Positions 25,604 through 34,477 of a DNA stretch of 64,000 nt are shown here, one piece after another. The DNA comes from Pseudomonas gingeri. GTDB lineage: Bacteria; Pseudomonadota; Gammaproteobacteria; Pseudomonadales; Pseudomonadaceae. The stretch spans positions 1 through 64,000 of the forward strand of contig NZ_JACAQA010000024.1 in NCBI RefSeq assembly GCF_013385425.1, written 5' to 3'. The notes below the pieces were generated by a model that saw only the letters and a list, made by a program, of their open reading frames with translations, made no database searches and was not told the origin of the DNA. Each line of letters starts with the position of its first letter. Within the stretch, counting starts at the first letter, position 1. Made by a program: the position numbers and the translations under genes.

Positions 25604-25822
25604 CACGCGCTCCGTAGGGGTCGAGGTCATCCCTGATGGGGACTTCATATTATTCTGCCGTCCGGCATCATAAACCCGAATCGCGGAATCGGCATGCCCT
25701 TGTCAAAAGTGCGGGTGTACAGACGCATTTGTCGCACGCGCCCTTCCGTCGGACGCTGCCTAGCCGTTCGGTCAGTGTTCAAGCCGGCCCGATAAACGCT
25801 TCAATAGCCAGGTCACGTAGAG

Positions 25823-25842
25823 CGGCAGGAGCCGTTCTGCCG
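25823..25842. other. Inverted repeat in the leader of the M29-like gene
   Basis: CGGCAG and CTGCCG flank an 8-base spacer, 33 bases before the ATG at 25876. It could be an operator or a leader hairpin. The rest of the 272-base divergent interval (25604-25875) has no gene and no promoter that I can define with confidence. Confidence 0.35.
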
Positions 25843-25875
25843 GGGTAGCCGTGCAAAAGTGAAAGGGAGTTTCCA

Positions 25876-26796
25876 ATGCAACAAGACTGTTTGCCGGGCC
25901 TGCTTTCCTACCCGGAGAAAGCCATCATTCTCGCTGACAACGAAATGTTTATCCGTGCCCTCTCCGAACTGGGGCTGGATGCCGCCGTCGTCGACTCGAC
26001 CGAACCGCTGCCGGCGCAAAGCCTGGTGTTTTCCTTTACCAGGCGGGGCGCCCGGCAATTCTATGAGCGCGCGGCCAGGACCCGGGACAAACAATGCATT
26101 CTCTGCCCGTTGCACGCTTTCGATTCAGGCCTGGAAAATGCGCTGTACAGCCTGATGCTGTTACTGCGCAGCGATTTCGCCGACTGCCTGAGGCGCCAGC
26201 GCGACCATCTCAGGCTCTTGAGCCGGCACCAACGCCTGCATCTGGTCGGAGAGGGATCGCGGGCCGATGTCTGGTTGAAAAGCCGTTCGGCCCCCTATGT
26301 CACGACCCGCGACGAGATCAGCGAGCGGTTCGTATTGTCCGTCTCGGAATTGTTCGAGGTGCATTACGCGCACATGCGCCCGGACAGCCCCGACCTCTTC
26401 CAATTGAACGGTATCCTGCGCATCAGCGGCCTGCTGACCTCCCAGGGCCGTCGCCGGACGCCGCTGGCCAGCGGCGTCGACGAACAGTTGCTGGAACTGA
26501 CCCAGCGTGTCGCCCGGCACCAGGCCTGGCTGCACATCGAACACAACCAGGTGCGCTCCTTCAAGGTCGCCGGGCAGGAATATGCCGGCCTGCTGGCGCG
26601 GGCCGCGGGCGACCGGGGGTTGTTCCTCAGCGAGTTCGCCATTGGCGTCAACGACACCATCGGACCGAATATCAACTACAGCCACAACTCGCCGATGAAC
26701 GAAGGCGTCAGCGGCGTGCATGTGGGCCTGGGGGACGGCGCCAGCGGTTATCACATCGACTTCCTGAGCCCGGGCGTCGAGGTGCTCCCGGGATAA
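25876..26796 (+). CDS. Unrecognised protein with M29/NicX-like metal-binding half
   Basis: I do not recognise this 306-residue protein as a named family. The start has AGGGAG upstream. Residues about 120-300 follow the order of elements in M29 aminopeptidases and the related dioxygenase NicX: a GEGSRADVWLKSRS strand, SELFEV with Glu158, a LNGILRISG segment, WLHIEHNQVRSFKVAG, then LSEFAIGVN with Glu253, GVHVGLG with His282, and YHIDFL with His293 and Asp295. In M29 enzymes residues at these places bind the metal pair. No signal peptide is visible. Its stop is one base from the convergent hutG stop. Peptidase, dioxygenase or another role are all possible. Confidence 0.6.
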   Translation: MQQDCLPGLLSYPEKAIILADNEMFIRALSELGLDAAVVDSTEPLPAQSLVFSFTRRGARQFYERAARTRDKQCILCPLHAFDSGLENALYSLMLLLRSDFADCLRRQRDHLRLLSRHQRLHLVGEGSRADVWLKSRSAPYVTTRDEISERFVLSVSELFEVHYAHMRPDSPDLFQLNGILRISGLLTSQGRRRTPLASGVDEQLLELTQRVARHQAWLHIEHNQVRSFKVAGQEYAGLLARAAGDRGLFLSEFAIGVNDTIGPNINYSHNSPMNEGVSGVHVGLGDGASGYHIDFLSPGVEVLPG

Positions 26797-26797
26797 A

Positions 26798-27601
26798 TCA
26801 GCGCCCGTAGTGCTCGCGGCCCCAGGCCAGCAGGCCTTGCAGCAGTTCCTTGAGCACGACCCGCGTCGGTTCCGCCAGGTCGCTGCGGTAGTTGAACGGT
26901 TCGAACTCTTCCATGTAGGTGCACTGCCCCAGTTCGAGCTGCACCGCGTGGATGTTCTGCGCCGGGTCACCATAGTGACGGGTGATATGCCCGCCCTTGA
27001 AGCGCCCGTTCAGCACATGGCTATAAGCCGGATGCCCGGCACAGATGCCTTCCAGCCGAGCCGCCAGTTGTGGGTCGCAGCTGGCACCGTTGAAGGTGCC
27101 CAGGTTGAAGTCCGGCAGTTTGCCGTCGAACAGGTGCGGGACCACCGAGCGAATCGAGTGGGCGTCGAACAGCAAGGCGTAACCGAACTCGGCCTTGAGC
27201 CGCGCCAGTTCCTGCTGCAAGGTCTGGTGATAAGGCATCCAGACCTGCTCCAGGTAGTTCGCCCGCTCCTCGGCCGACGGCACCTGCCCTTCGACGAACA
27301 ACGGCTCACCATTGAACAGGGTGGCTGGATACAGGCCGGTGGTGGCACCGACGTACAGCGGCTTGTCGTCGGACGGCCGGTTCAGGTCGATGACAAACCG
27401 CGAATAACGGGCCTCCAGAGTGCTGGCGCCCAGGTCAGCGGCGAAATCATAGAGCCGCGGGATGTGCCAGTCGGTGTCCTCCAGGCTTTGTGCCTCGGGG
27501 ACCAACCCGGCCTTGACCGCCGGGGTCAACTGCACACCGGCATGGGGCATGCTGATCAACAGCGGCACGCGACCTTGTTTGAAACTCAGAACGTTATCCA
27601 C
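26798..27601 (-). CDS. hutG: N-formylglutamate deformylase HutG
   Basis: HutG hydrolyses N-formylglutamate to glutamate and formate, the last step of the five-step histidine route that pairs with HutF. The 267-residue protein starts at a GTG with GGAG 8 bases upstream. Conserved features are ISMPHAGV, DTDWHIPRLYDF, RFVIDLNRPSDD, LLFDAHSIRS and GHITRHYG, whose His and Asp residues fit a zinc amidohydrolase-like centre. It ends the long minus-strand hut transcript and is 11 bases after hutI. Confidence 0.96.
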   Translation of the reverse strand: MDNVLSFKQGRVPLLISMPHAGVQLTPAVKAGLVPEAQSLEDTDWHIPRLYDFAADLGASTLEARYSRFVIDLNRPSDDKPLYVGATTGLYPATLFNGEPLFVEGQVPSAEERANYLEQVWMPYHQTLQQELARLKAEFGYALLFDAHSIRSVVPHLFDGKLPDFNLGTFNGASCDPQLAARLEGICAGHPAYSHVLNGRFKGGHITRHYGDPAQNIHAVQLELGQCTYMEEFEPFNYRSDLAEPTRVVLKELLQGLLAWGREHYGR

Positions 27602-27612
27602 AGGACAATCTC

Positions 27613-28818
27613 CTAGATCAATACTTCGACACCATGGCGCACCACGCGCTTGCTCAGATCACCGCCCAGCCAGTAGGCCAGGTCCGCCGGGCGCTCGATC
27701 TGCCAGGCGACGAAATCCGCAACCTTGCCGATCTCCAGCGAACCGTGGGTAGCACCCATGCCCAACGCCGTGGCGGCATGCTGGGTAACACCGGCCAGGG
27801 CTTCTTCCGGGGTCATGCGGAACAGGGTGCAGGCCATGTTCAGCATCAAGCGCAGGGACAGCGCCGGCGAGGTGCCAGGGTTGAGGTCGCTGGCGATGGC
27901 TATTTTCACGCCGTGTTTGCGCAGGGCATCCATCGGCGGCAACTGGGTTTCGCGCAGAAAGTAGAACGCCCCGGGCAACAGCACCGCGACGGTACCGGAG
28001 GCGGCCATGGCGATGGCGTCCTCTTCGGTCATGAATTCCAGGTGGTCCGCCGACAGCGCCTGGTAACGCGCCGCCAGGCTCGAACCATGCAGTGACGACA
28101 GCTGCTCGGCATGCAACTTCACCGGCAGGCCCAGTTGCTGCGCGACCTTGAATACCCGCTCGACCTGATCGGGGGAAAACGCCAGGTATTCGCAGAAGGC
28201 ATCCACCGCATCCACCAGGCCTTCGGCTGCCAGGGCCGGAAGCATTTCGCTGCAGATATGCTCGATATAATCGTCGGCCCGCCCGACATATTCCGGCGGC
28301 AAGGCATGGGCGGCCAGGCAGGTGCTGCGCACACTGACCGGCAGCTCGGCGCCGAGACGGCGAATCACCTTGAGGATCTTGCGCTCGCTGTCCAGGTCCA
28401 GGCCGTAGCCGGACTTGATCTCGACGCTGGTCACACCGTCGCGCAGCAGGCAGGTCAGGCGTTGCCGGGCGCTGGCGAAGAGCTCGTCCTCGCTGGCGGC
28501 ACGGGTCGCCCGCACGGTGCTGGCAATCCCGCCACCGGCGGCGGCGATCTCGGCATAACTCACGCCTTGCAGGCGCTGCTCGAATTCACCGCTGCGGTTG
28601 CCGCCGAACACCGTGTGGGTGTGGCAATCGATCAGCCCCGGCGTGACCCAGGCGCCGTCCAGATCCTCGACCCGGGGATAATCCGCCGCCGGCAGTTCGG
28701 CGCGCGGGCCGATCCACTCGATCGTCGACGCCACGGTCACGATGGCGGCATCCTCGATGATCGAGTAAGTGCCTTGCGCCATGCTTGCAACGTGACAGTT
28801 CTGCCAAAGCGTTTTCAT
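27613..28818 (-). CDS. hutI: Imidazolonepropionase HutI
   Basis: HutI opens the ring of imidazolone-5-propionate to formiminoglutamate. It is a 401-residue amidohydrolase with the metal site DCHTHTVFGGNR, EIKSGYGLD, KLHAEQ and SDLNPGTSP. Its ATG follows CGGAGG. It lies between hutT and hutG in the hut operon. Confidence 0.97.
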   Translation of the reverse strand: MKTLWQNCHVASMAQGTYSIIEDAAIVTVASTIEWIGPRAELPAADYPRVEDLDGAWVTPGLIDCHTHTVFGGNRSGEFEQRLQGVSYAEIAAAGGGIASTVRATRAASEDELFASARQRLTCLLRDGVTSVEIKSGYGLDLDSERKILKVIRRLGAELPVSVRSTCLAAHALPPEYVGRADDYIEHICSEMLPALAAEGLVDAVDAFCEYLAFSPDQVERVFKVAQQLGLPVKLHAEQLSSLHGSSLAARYQALSADHLEFMTEEDAIAMAASGTVAVLLPGAFYFLRETQLPPMDALRKHGVKIAIASDLNPGTSPALSLRLMLNMACTLFRMTPEEALAGVTQHAATALGMGATHGSLEIGKVADFVAWQIERPADLAYWLGGDLSKRVVRHGVEVLI

Positions 28819-28835
28819 CCGGGGCCTCCGTTAGG

Positions 28836-30245
28836 TTATCGATGAGACAAAGCAGGTTCTTGCTGAGCGCCTGCGGCCTGGGCCGCCTTCGGCTTGACCC
28901 AGACCTGGTAGGCCAGCACCAGCAGGCCGATCCAGATCGCACCGACGATCAGCGCCGGCCGGCTGTCGGGGAAATAGCCCAGCACGCCGAAGATAAACAC
29001 CATGAAGGCAATCGCCGCCATCGGCGCATAGGGCCAGAACGGCACCGGGAACTTCAGTTGCGCGGCCTGTTCACGGCTCATGGAACGGCGCATGGCCACC
29101 TGGGTGAGCAGAATCATGATCCACACCCACACCGTGGCGAAGGTGGCGATGGACGCGATCAGCAGGAACACGTCTTCCGGGATCAGGTAGTTGAGCAGCA
29201 CCCCCAGCAGCAGCGCGGCGGCCATGACCACCACGGTCATCCACGGCACGCCGGCGCGGGACAGCTTGGCAAAGGACTTCGGCGCATGACCTTGCTCGGC
29301 CAGGCCGTACATCATGCGCCCGGCGCCGAAGATATCGCTGTTGATGGCGGAAATCGCCGCCGAGATCACCACGATATTGAGGATGGTTGCCGCCGAGCCG
29401 ATCCCCAGGTTCTGGAAGATCTGCACGAAGGGACTGCCCTGGTTGCCGATCTGCTGCCACGGGTAGAGGGACATCAGCACGAACAGGGTCAGCACGTAGA
29501 ACAGCAGGATGCGCAGTGGCACCGCGTTGATCGCCTTGGGGATCACCCGCTGCGGGTCCTGGGCTTCACCGGCGGTGACACCGATGATCTCGATACCGCC
29601 GAAGGCGAACATGACCACCGCGAACGAGGCGATCATCCCGGCCGCGCCGTTGGGCATGAAGCCGCCGTTGCTCCAGAGGTTACTGATACCGACGCTCGCC
29701 GAGGGCGTGGCCGTGCTGATGCCGAAGAACATAATGCCGAAGCCGCCGAGGATCATCGCGACAATGGCGCCGACCTTGAGCAGCGAAAGCCAGAACTCCA
29801 TTTCGCCGAAGACCTTGACCGTGCACAGGTTCAGCGCGCCGATAAAGAAGACCACGCCGAGCACCCAGACCCAGCGATCGACGTCGGGAAACCAGAAGCC
29901 CATATAGATGCCGAAGGCCGTGACGTCGGCCAGGCCGACGATAACCATCTCGAATGCATAGGTCCAACCGAGGATAAAACCGGAACGGGGACCGATGTAG
30001 GTGCTGGCGTAGTGGCCGAAGGAACCGGCGACCGGATCGTGCACGGCCATTTCGCCGAGGGCGCGCATGACCATGAACACCGCGGCACCGCCGATCAGGT
30101 AGGCCAGCAGCACGGCCGGACCGGCCATCTGGATGGCCGAGGCGGAGCCGTAGAACAGCCCGGTGCCGATAGCGGACCCCAGGGCCATAAAGCGAATATG
30201 TCGGGCAGAAAGCCCGCGTTTCAAACCTTTGACTTGCTGTTGCAT
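28836..30245 (-). CDS. hutT: APC-family amino acid permease, probable histidine transporter HutT
   Basis: Amino-acid permease of the APC superfamily, 469 residues and about 12 membrane helices, beginning MQQQVKGLKRGLSARHIRFMALGSAIGTGLF with the GSAIGTGLF motif of helix 1. Position between hutH and hutI matches the histidine permease HutT (HutTh) of other pseudomonads. Substrate is inferred from this context. A 213-base gap separates it from hutH upstream. Confidence 0.88.
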   Translation of the reverse strand: MQQQVKGLKRGLSARHIRFMALGSAIGTGLFYGSASAIQMAGPAVLLAYLIGGAAVFMVMRALGEMAVHDPVAGSFGHYASTYIGPRSGFILGWTYAFEMVIVGLADVTAFGIYMGFWFPDVDRWVWVLGVVFFIGALNLCTVKVFGEMEFWLSLLKVGAIVAMILGGFGIMFFGISTATPSASVGISNLWSNGGFMPNGAAGMIASFAVVMFAFGGIEIIGVTAGEAQDPQRVIPKAINAVPLRILLFYVLTLFVLMSLYPWQQIGNQGSPFVQIFQNLGIGSAATILNIVVISAAISAINSDIFGAGRMMYGLAEQGHAPKSFAKLSRAGVPWMTVVVMAAALLLGVLLNYLIPEDVFLLIASIATFATVWVWIMILLTQVAMRRSMSREQAAQLKFPVPFWPYAPMAAIAFMVFIFGVLGYFPDSRPALIVGAIWIGLLVLAYQVWVKPKAAQAAGAQQEPALSHR

Positions 30246-30307
30246 TGCTCGTCCTTAATTATTCTTATCGGTAAAACTCGATGAGAATCAGACTGATGGC
30301 GAGTGTC

Positions 30308-30326
30308 TTGCGGCCGCCCGGCCGCA
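30308..30326 (-). other. GC-rich hairpin between hutH and hutT
   Basis: TTGCGGCCG and CGGCCGCAA form a perfect 9-bp stem with a 2-base loop, between the hutH stop and the hutT start. There is no U tract on the minus strand, so it may weaken or process the transcript rather than end it. The rest of 30246-30458 has no gene. Confidence 0.55.
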
Positions 30327-30458
30327 AAAGGGGTCGCAGAGTACCCAACCCGGCACGCGCAGGCAAAACGCATCTGCCGGGTGGCAACAACCCGCAAACT
30401 GGCTGACCCGCCGCCTTGTGACGAGCGAGCTCAACCCCAGTCCGTTCTCGGGCAACGC

Positions 30459-31997
30459 TTACAGGCTTGGCAGCAACTTAGCCGGGACCAGGGCATTCAG
30501 GCAACGGGAAGCCAGCAACTCGGTCGCCGCCTCGATATCCGGGGCAAAGAAACGGTCCTTCTCGTAGTACGCCACTTCCTCACGCAAGGTCGCCCGCGCG
30601 GTTTCCAGGGCCGGCGAGGTTTTCAGGCCATTGCGCAGGTCCAGACCCTGGCAAGCCGCCAGCCATTCCACCGCCAGAATCCCACGGGTATTTTCAGCCA
30701 TTTCCCACAGACGCTTGCCAGCCGCCGGGGCCATCGACACATGGTCTTCCTGGTTCGCGGAAGTCGGCAGGCTGTCGACGCTGTGGGGGTGCGCCAGGGC
30801 CTTGTTCTCGCTGGCGAGGGCCGCGGCGGTCACCTGGGCGATCATGAAGCCGGAGTTGACGCCGCCATTGGCCACCAGGAACGGCGGCAGCTGCGACATA
30901 TGCTTGTCCATCATCAGCGAGATGCGGCGCTCGCTCAGGGAACCGATTTCGGCAATCGCCAACGCCAGGTTGTCAGCGGCCATGGCCACCGGCTCGGCGT
31001 GGAAGTTGCCGCCCGAGATCACATCGCCTTCTGCGGCGAACACCAGCGGGTTATCGGACACCGCGTTGGCTTCGATCACCAGCACTTCGGCGGCCTGGCG
31101 GAACTGGGTCAGGCAGGCGCCCATGACCTGTGGCTGGCAACGCAGGGAGTACGGGTCCTGGACCTTCTCGCAGTTCTCGTGGGAGTCGGACACTTCGCTG
31201 CGCTCGCCCAGCAGGTGGCGATAGGCGGCAGCCGCATCGATCTGACCATGTTGACCACGGGCGGCATGGATACGCGGATCGAACGGCGAACGCGAACCCA
31301 GTACCGCTTCAACCGTCAGCGCACCGCTGACCAGGGCACCCGCGAACAGGTCTTCGCCTTCGAACAGACCGCGCAGGGCAAAGGCGGTGGACACCTGGGT
31401 GCCGTTGAGCAGCGCCAGGCCTTCCTTCGCGGCCAGGGTCAGCGGTTGCAGGCCGGCCTGTTTCAGCGCGGCGTGGGCATCCAGCCACTCACCCTTGTAG
31501 CGGGCCTTGCCTTCACCCAGCAGCACCAGGGACATATGGGCCAGCGGCGCGAGGTCGCCGGAAGCACCGACCGAACCTTTCAGCGGAATATGCGGGTAGA
31601 CCTCGGCATTGATCAGGGCGATCAGGGCGTCGATCACCTGGCGGCGAATCCCGGAGAAACCGCGGCTCAGGCTGTTGACCTTGAGCACCATGATCAGGCG
31701 TACCAGCGCATCGCTGATCGGCGCGCCGACACCGGCGGCATGGGACAGCACCAGGGAGCGCTGGAGGTTTTCCAGGTCTTCGCTGGCGATACGGGTCGAG
31801 GCCAGCAGGCCGAAACCGGTGTTGATGCCGTAGGCGGTGCGGTTTTCGGCGAGGATCTGTTCGACGCAGGCCACGCTGGCTTCGATCTGTGCCGAGGCAC
31901 TGTCGTCCAGGGTCAGTTTCACCGGCTGCTGGTAGATGGCACGCAGTTGGGCCAGGCTCAGTTGGCCGGGAATCAGGTTCAACGCAGTCACATTCAT
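30459..31997 (-). CDS. hutH: Histidine ammonia-lyase HutH
   Basis: HutH deaminates histidine to urocanate, the first pathway step. The 512-residue protein retains the MIO-forming triad in GSVGASGDLAPL, together with the active-site elements TAYGINTGFG, LSHAAGVGAP, LNGTQVS, QDPYSLRCQPQ, SDNPLVF and QEDHVSM known from the P. putida enzyme. Ribosome site AAAAGGAG. It is the catalytic copy in this locus; the neighbouring paralogue upstream lacks the triad. Confidence 0.97.
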   Translation of the reverse strand: MNVTALNLIPGQLSLAQLRAIYQQPVKLTLDDSASAQIEASVACVEQILAENRTAYGINTGFGLLASTRIASEDLENLQRSLVLSHAAGVGAPISDALVRLIMVLKVNSLSRGFSGIRRQVIDALIALINAEVYPHIPLKGSVGASGDLAPLAHMSLVLLGEGKARYKGEWLDAHAALKQAGLQPLTLAAKEGLALLNGTQVSTAFALRGLFEGEDLFAGALVSGALTVEAVLGSRSPFDPRIHAARGQHGQIDAAAAYRHLLGERSEVSDSHENCEKVQDPYSLRCQPQVMGACLTQFRQAAEVLVIEANAVSDNPLVFAAEGDVISGGNFHAEPVAMAADNLALAIAEIGSLSERRISLMMDKHMSQLPPFLVANGGVNSGFMIAQVTAAALASENKALAHPHSVDSLPTSANQEDHVSMAPAAGKRLWEMAENTRGILAVEWLAACQGLDLRNGLKTSPALETARATLREEVAYYEKDRFFAPDIEAATELLASRCLNALVPAKLLPSL

Positions 31998-32106
31998 GCT
32001 CCTTTTGAGAGTTTTATCAACTACCAGACGCTCCGGAAGCTTCCGTTATCCGTCGCCGCCGACTTTTTGAGCCGGAGGCGCCTTGGCACGCTGGTTATTC
32101 GTGGAA

Positions 32107-33630
32107 TCAGTGCAGGTCGGGAAACCTGCCCTGGATCAATAGTGGGTCCTTGAGCAGGCTCGCCGCGCTGGCAATGTCCGGTGCCAGCCAGCGGTCCTGG
32201 TCGTAGGCCGGAACGCGCTCGCGCAGCAGTTTCCAGGCGCGCTCGGTGCCGGCGCCGAAACGCTGCTCCTTGAGGAATTCGAAGGCCTGGGCCGCCAGCA
32301 GGTACTCGATGGCGAGGATCTGCGTGCAGTTTTCCAGGGCCCGGTGCAATTTCAGCGCGGCGTTGGTGCCCAGGCTCAGGTGGTCTTCCTGCAGGCCCGA
32401 GGTGACGTAGTTGTCGAGCACCGCCGGCTGCGCCAACTGACGGTTTTCCGCACAGAGGGACGCGGCGACGTACTGCACGATCATCATCCCGGAGTTGACC
32501 CCGGGGTTGCTCACCAGGAAGGCCGGCAGGCCGCTCACATGGGGGTTGATCAGGCGGTCGAGACGGCGTTCGGCAATCGAGCCGATTTCCGCCATGGCAA
32601 TCGCCAGCAGGTCAGCCGCCAGGGCCACCGATTGACCATGGGGGTTGGCTTGGGACATCACCCGGTAGTTGTCCGGCGTACCCAGCAGCAGCGGGTTGTC
32701 GGTGCAACCGTTGAGTTCGATTTCGATCTGCCGGGTGGCGTGCTCCAACTGGTCGCGGGCAGCGCCGTGGACTTGCGGGATGGAACGCAGGCTCAGGGCG
32801 TCCTGGGTCCGAATCCCCAGGCTGGCGGCGATCACTTCACTACCGTCGAGCAGGCTGCGCAGGTTGTTGCCGACCTGCTGCATGCCGGGATGGGGCTTGA
32901 GCGCAATGATTTCCGCGTCGAACGCGGCGATCTGCCCACGCTGGGCCTCGAAGCTCATGGCGCCGACCACATCGGCCCATTGCAGCAGGCGGGTCGCATC
33001 GGCCAGGGCCAGGCAGCTCAGGCCGGTCATGCACGGCGTGCCGTTGACCAGGCAGAGACCGTCCTTGGCCCCCAGTTGCACCGGTTGCAGGCCTTCGGCG
33101 GCCAGGGCCTGGTGCGCCGGAACGATCTGCCCGCGATAGCTCACCTGGCCGACACCGAGCAGGGCGATGCCGATATGGGCCATATGGGTCAGGTAACCCA
33201 CCGAGCCCTGGGCCGGCACTTGCGGGGTGATACCGCGGTTGAGCAGGGCCAGCAGGGCTTCGACCACCTGGCGATGCAGGCCGGACTTGCCGTGGCTGTA
33301 GTTGACGATGGCGGCGCAGAGGATGGCCCGGGTCTGTTCGTCGGGCAGCGGCGCGCCGACGCCGCAGGCATGGCTGAGCAGGGTGTTGCGCGACAACTGG
33401 CTGAGTTGTTCGCCGGACAGCGAGACATTGCATAGCGCGCCGAGGCCGGTGTTCACGCCATAGGCGCGCTCACCGCTGACAACGATGCGCTGGACGATGG
33501 CCTGGGCGTTGTCGATCCGGGCCCAGGTCTGCGGCGCCAATTCAAGCAACGCGCCATGACGGGCCACCGCGACCACATCCTGCCAACGCAACGGGGCGTC
33601 GGCGATAACGATTTTTTCAGCCTGGGACAT
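32107..33630 (-). CDS. HAL/PAL-family protein lacking the MIO triad
   Basis: A 507-residue paralogue of histidine ammonia-lyase (start ATG at 33630, GAGG upstream; an in-frame start further up is unlikely). Overall family features remain: RAYGVNTGLGALCN, LSHACGVGAPL, VNGTPCM, TDNPLLL, QEDHLSL. But where HutH has GSVG-ASG-DLAPLAHM this protein reads GSVG-YLTHMAHI (residues 142-153), best explained by an in-frame loss of the three residues that form the MIO cofactor. The HutH motif QDPYSLR is QDALSLR here and DNPLVF is DNPLLL, so a catalytic Tyr and a Phe are also replaced. It sits between hutV and hutH. It cannot act as an ordinary ammonia-lyase; role unknown. A paralogue at this position (hutH1) exists in other pseudomonads. 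Confidence 0.9.
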   Translation of the reverse strand: MSQAEKIVIADAPLRWQDVVAVARHGALLELAPQTWARIDNAQAIVQRIVVSGERAYGVNTGLGALCNVSLSGEQLSQLSRNTLLSHACGVGAPLPDEQTRAILCAAIVNYSHGKSGLHRQVVEALLALLNRGITPQVPAQGSVGYLTHMAHIGIALLGVGQVSYRGQIVPAHQALAAEGLQPVQLGAKDGLCLVNGTPCMTGLSCLALADATRLLQWADVVGAMSFEAQRGQIAAFDAEIIALKPHPGMQQVGNNLRSLLDGSEVIAASLGIRTQDALSLRSIPQVHGAARDQLEHATRQIEIELNGCTDNPLLLGTPDNYRVMSQANPHGQSVALAADLLAIAMAEIGSIAERRLDRLINPHVSGLPAFLVSNPGVNSGMMIVQYVAASLCAENRQLAQPAVLDNYVTSGLQEDHLSLGTNAALKLHRALENCTQILAIEYLLAAQAFEFLKEQRFGAGTERAWKLLRERVPAYDQDRWLAPDIASAASLLKDPLLIQGRFPDLH

Positions 33631-33646
33631 CTTCAACCTCATCTGC

Positions 33647-34477
33647 TTAAACGATCGCGGCACGCCGCTGAACAAACCGATCCACATACTCATCCGCCGG
33701 CGAATGCAGGATCTCCTTCGGCGTCCCGACCTGAATCAACTTGCCGTCCTTGAGAATCGCAATCCGATTGCCGATCCGCACCGCTTCATCCAGGTCATGG
33801 GTGATAAACACGATGGTCTTGTGCAGGGTCTTCTGCAGCTCCAGCAACTGATCCTGCATCTCCGCCCGGATCAGCGGGTCCAGGGCACTGAAGGCCTCGT
33901 CCATCAGAATGATGTCGGTGTCCGCCGCCAACGCCCGGGCCAGGCCCACACGCTGGCGCATACCGCCCGACAGCTGGTGCGGGTACTTGTTCTCGTAGCC
34001 CTTCAGGCCCACGGTATTGATCCAGTGCAAGGCGCGCTCGGCGCAGACTTCCTTGCTCTCGCCACGGACCTTGAGGCCGTAGGCGACGTTTTCCTGCACG
34101 GTCTTGTGGGGCAACAGGCCGAAGCTCTGGAACACCATGCTGATCTTGTGCCGACGGAATTCGCGTAGCGCCTCCATGTCGTGCTGGAGAATGTCCACGC
34201 CGTCCACCAGGATCGCGCCGCTGGTCGGGTCGATCAGGCGGTTGAAATGCCGTACCAGGGTCGACTTGCCGGAACCCGACAAGCCCATGATCACGAAAAT
34301 CTCACCGGTACTGACACTCAGCGACAGGTCGTTGACCCCGATCACGCAACCGGTCTCGGCCAGCACCTGGTCCTTGGTCTTGCCCTGGCGAATCAGGTTC
34401 ATCGCGTCCTTCTCGCGTGAACCGAAGATCTTGAAGACGTTCTTGACTTCGATCTTGCTGACGATGGGCTCGCTCAT
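33647..34477 (-). CDS. hutV: ABC transporter ATP-binding protein HutV
   Basis: ATPase of a ProV/OpuAA-type importer, here the HutXWV system for histidine or related solutes. The 276-residue protein has Walker A GLSGSGKST, signature LSGGMRQRVGLARAL and Walker B IILMDEAFSALDP. It lacks the C-terminal CBS domains of ProV. Start overlaps the end of hutW by 4 bp. Confidence 0.94.
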   Translation of the reverse strand: MSEPIVSKIEVKNVFKIFGSREKDAMNLIRQGKTKDQVLAETGCVIGVNDLSLSVSTGEIFVIMGLSGSGKSTLVRHFNRLIDPTSGAILVDGVDILQHDMEALREFRRHKISMVFQSFGLLPHKTVQENVAYGLKVRGESKEVCAERALHWINTVGLKGYENKYPHQLSGGMRQRVGLARALAADTDIILMDEAFSALDPLIRAEMQDQLLELQKTLHKTIVFITHDLDEAVRIGNRIAILKDGKLIQVGTPKEILHSPADEYVDRFVQRRAAIV

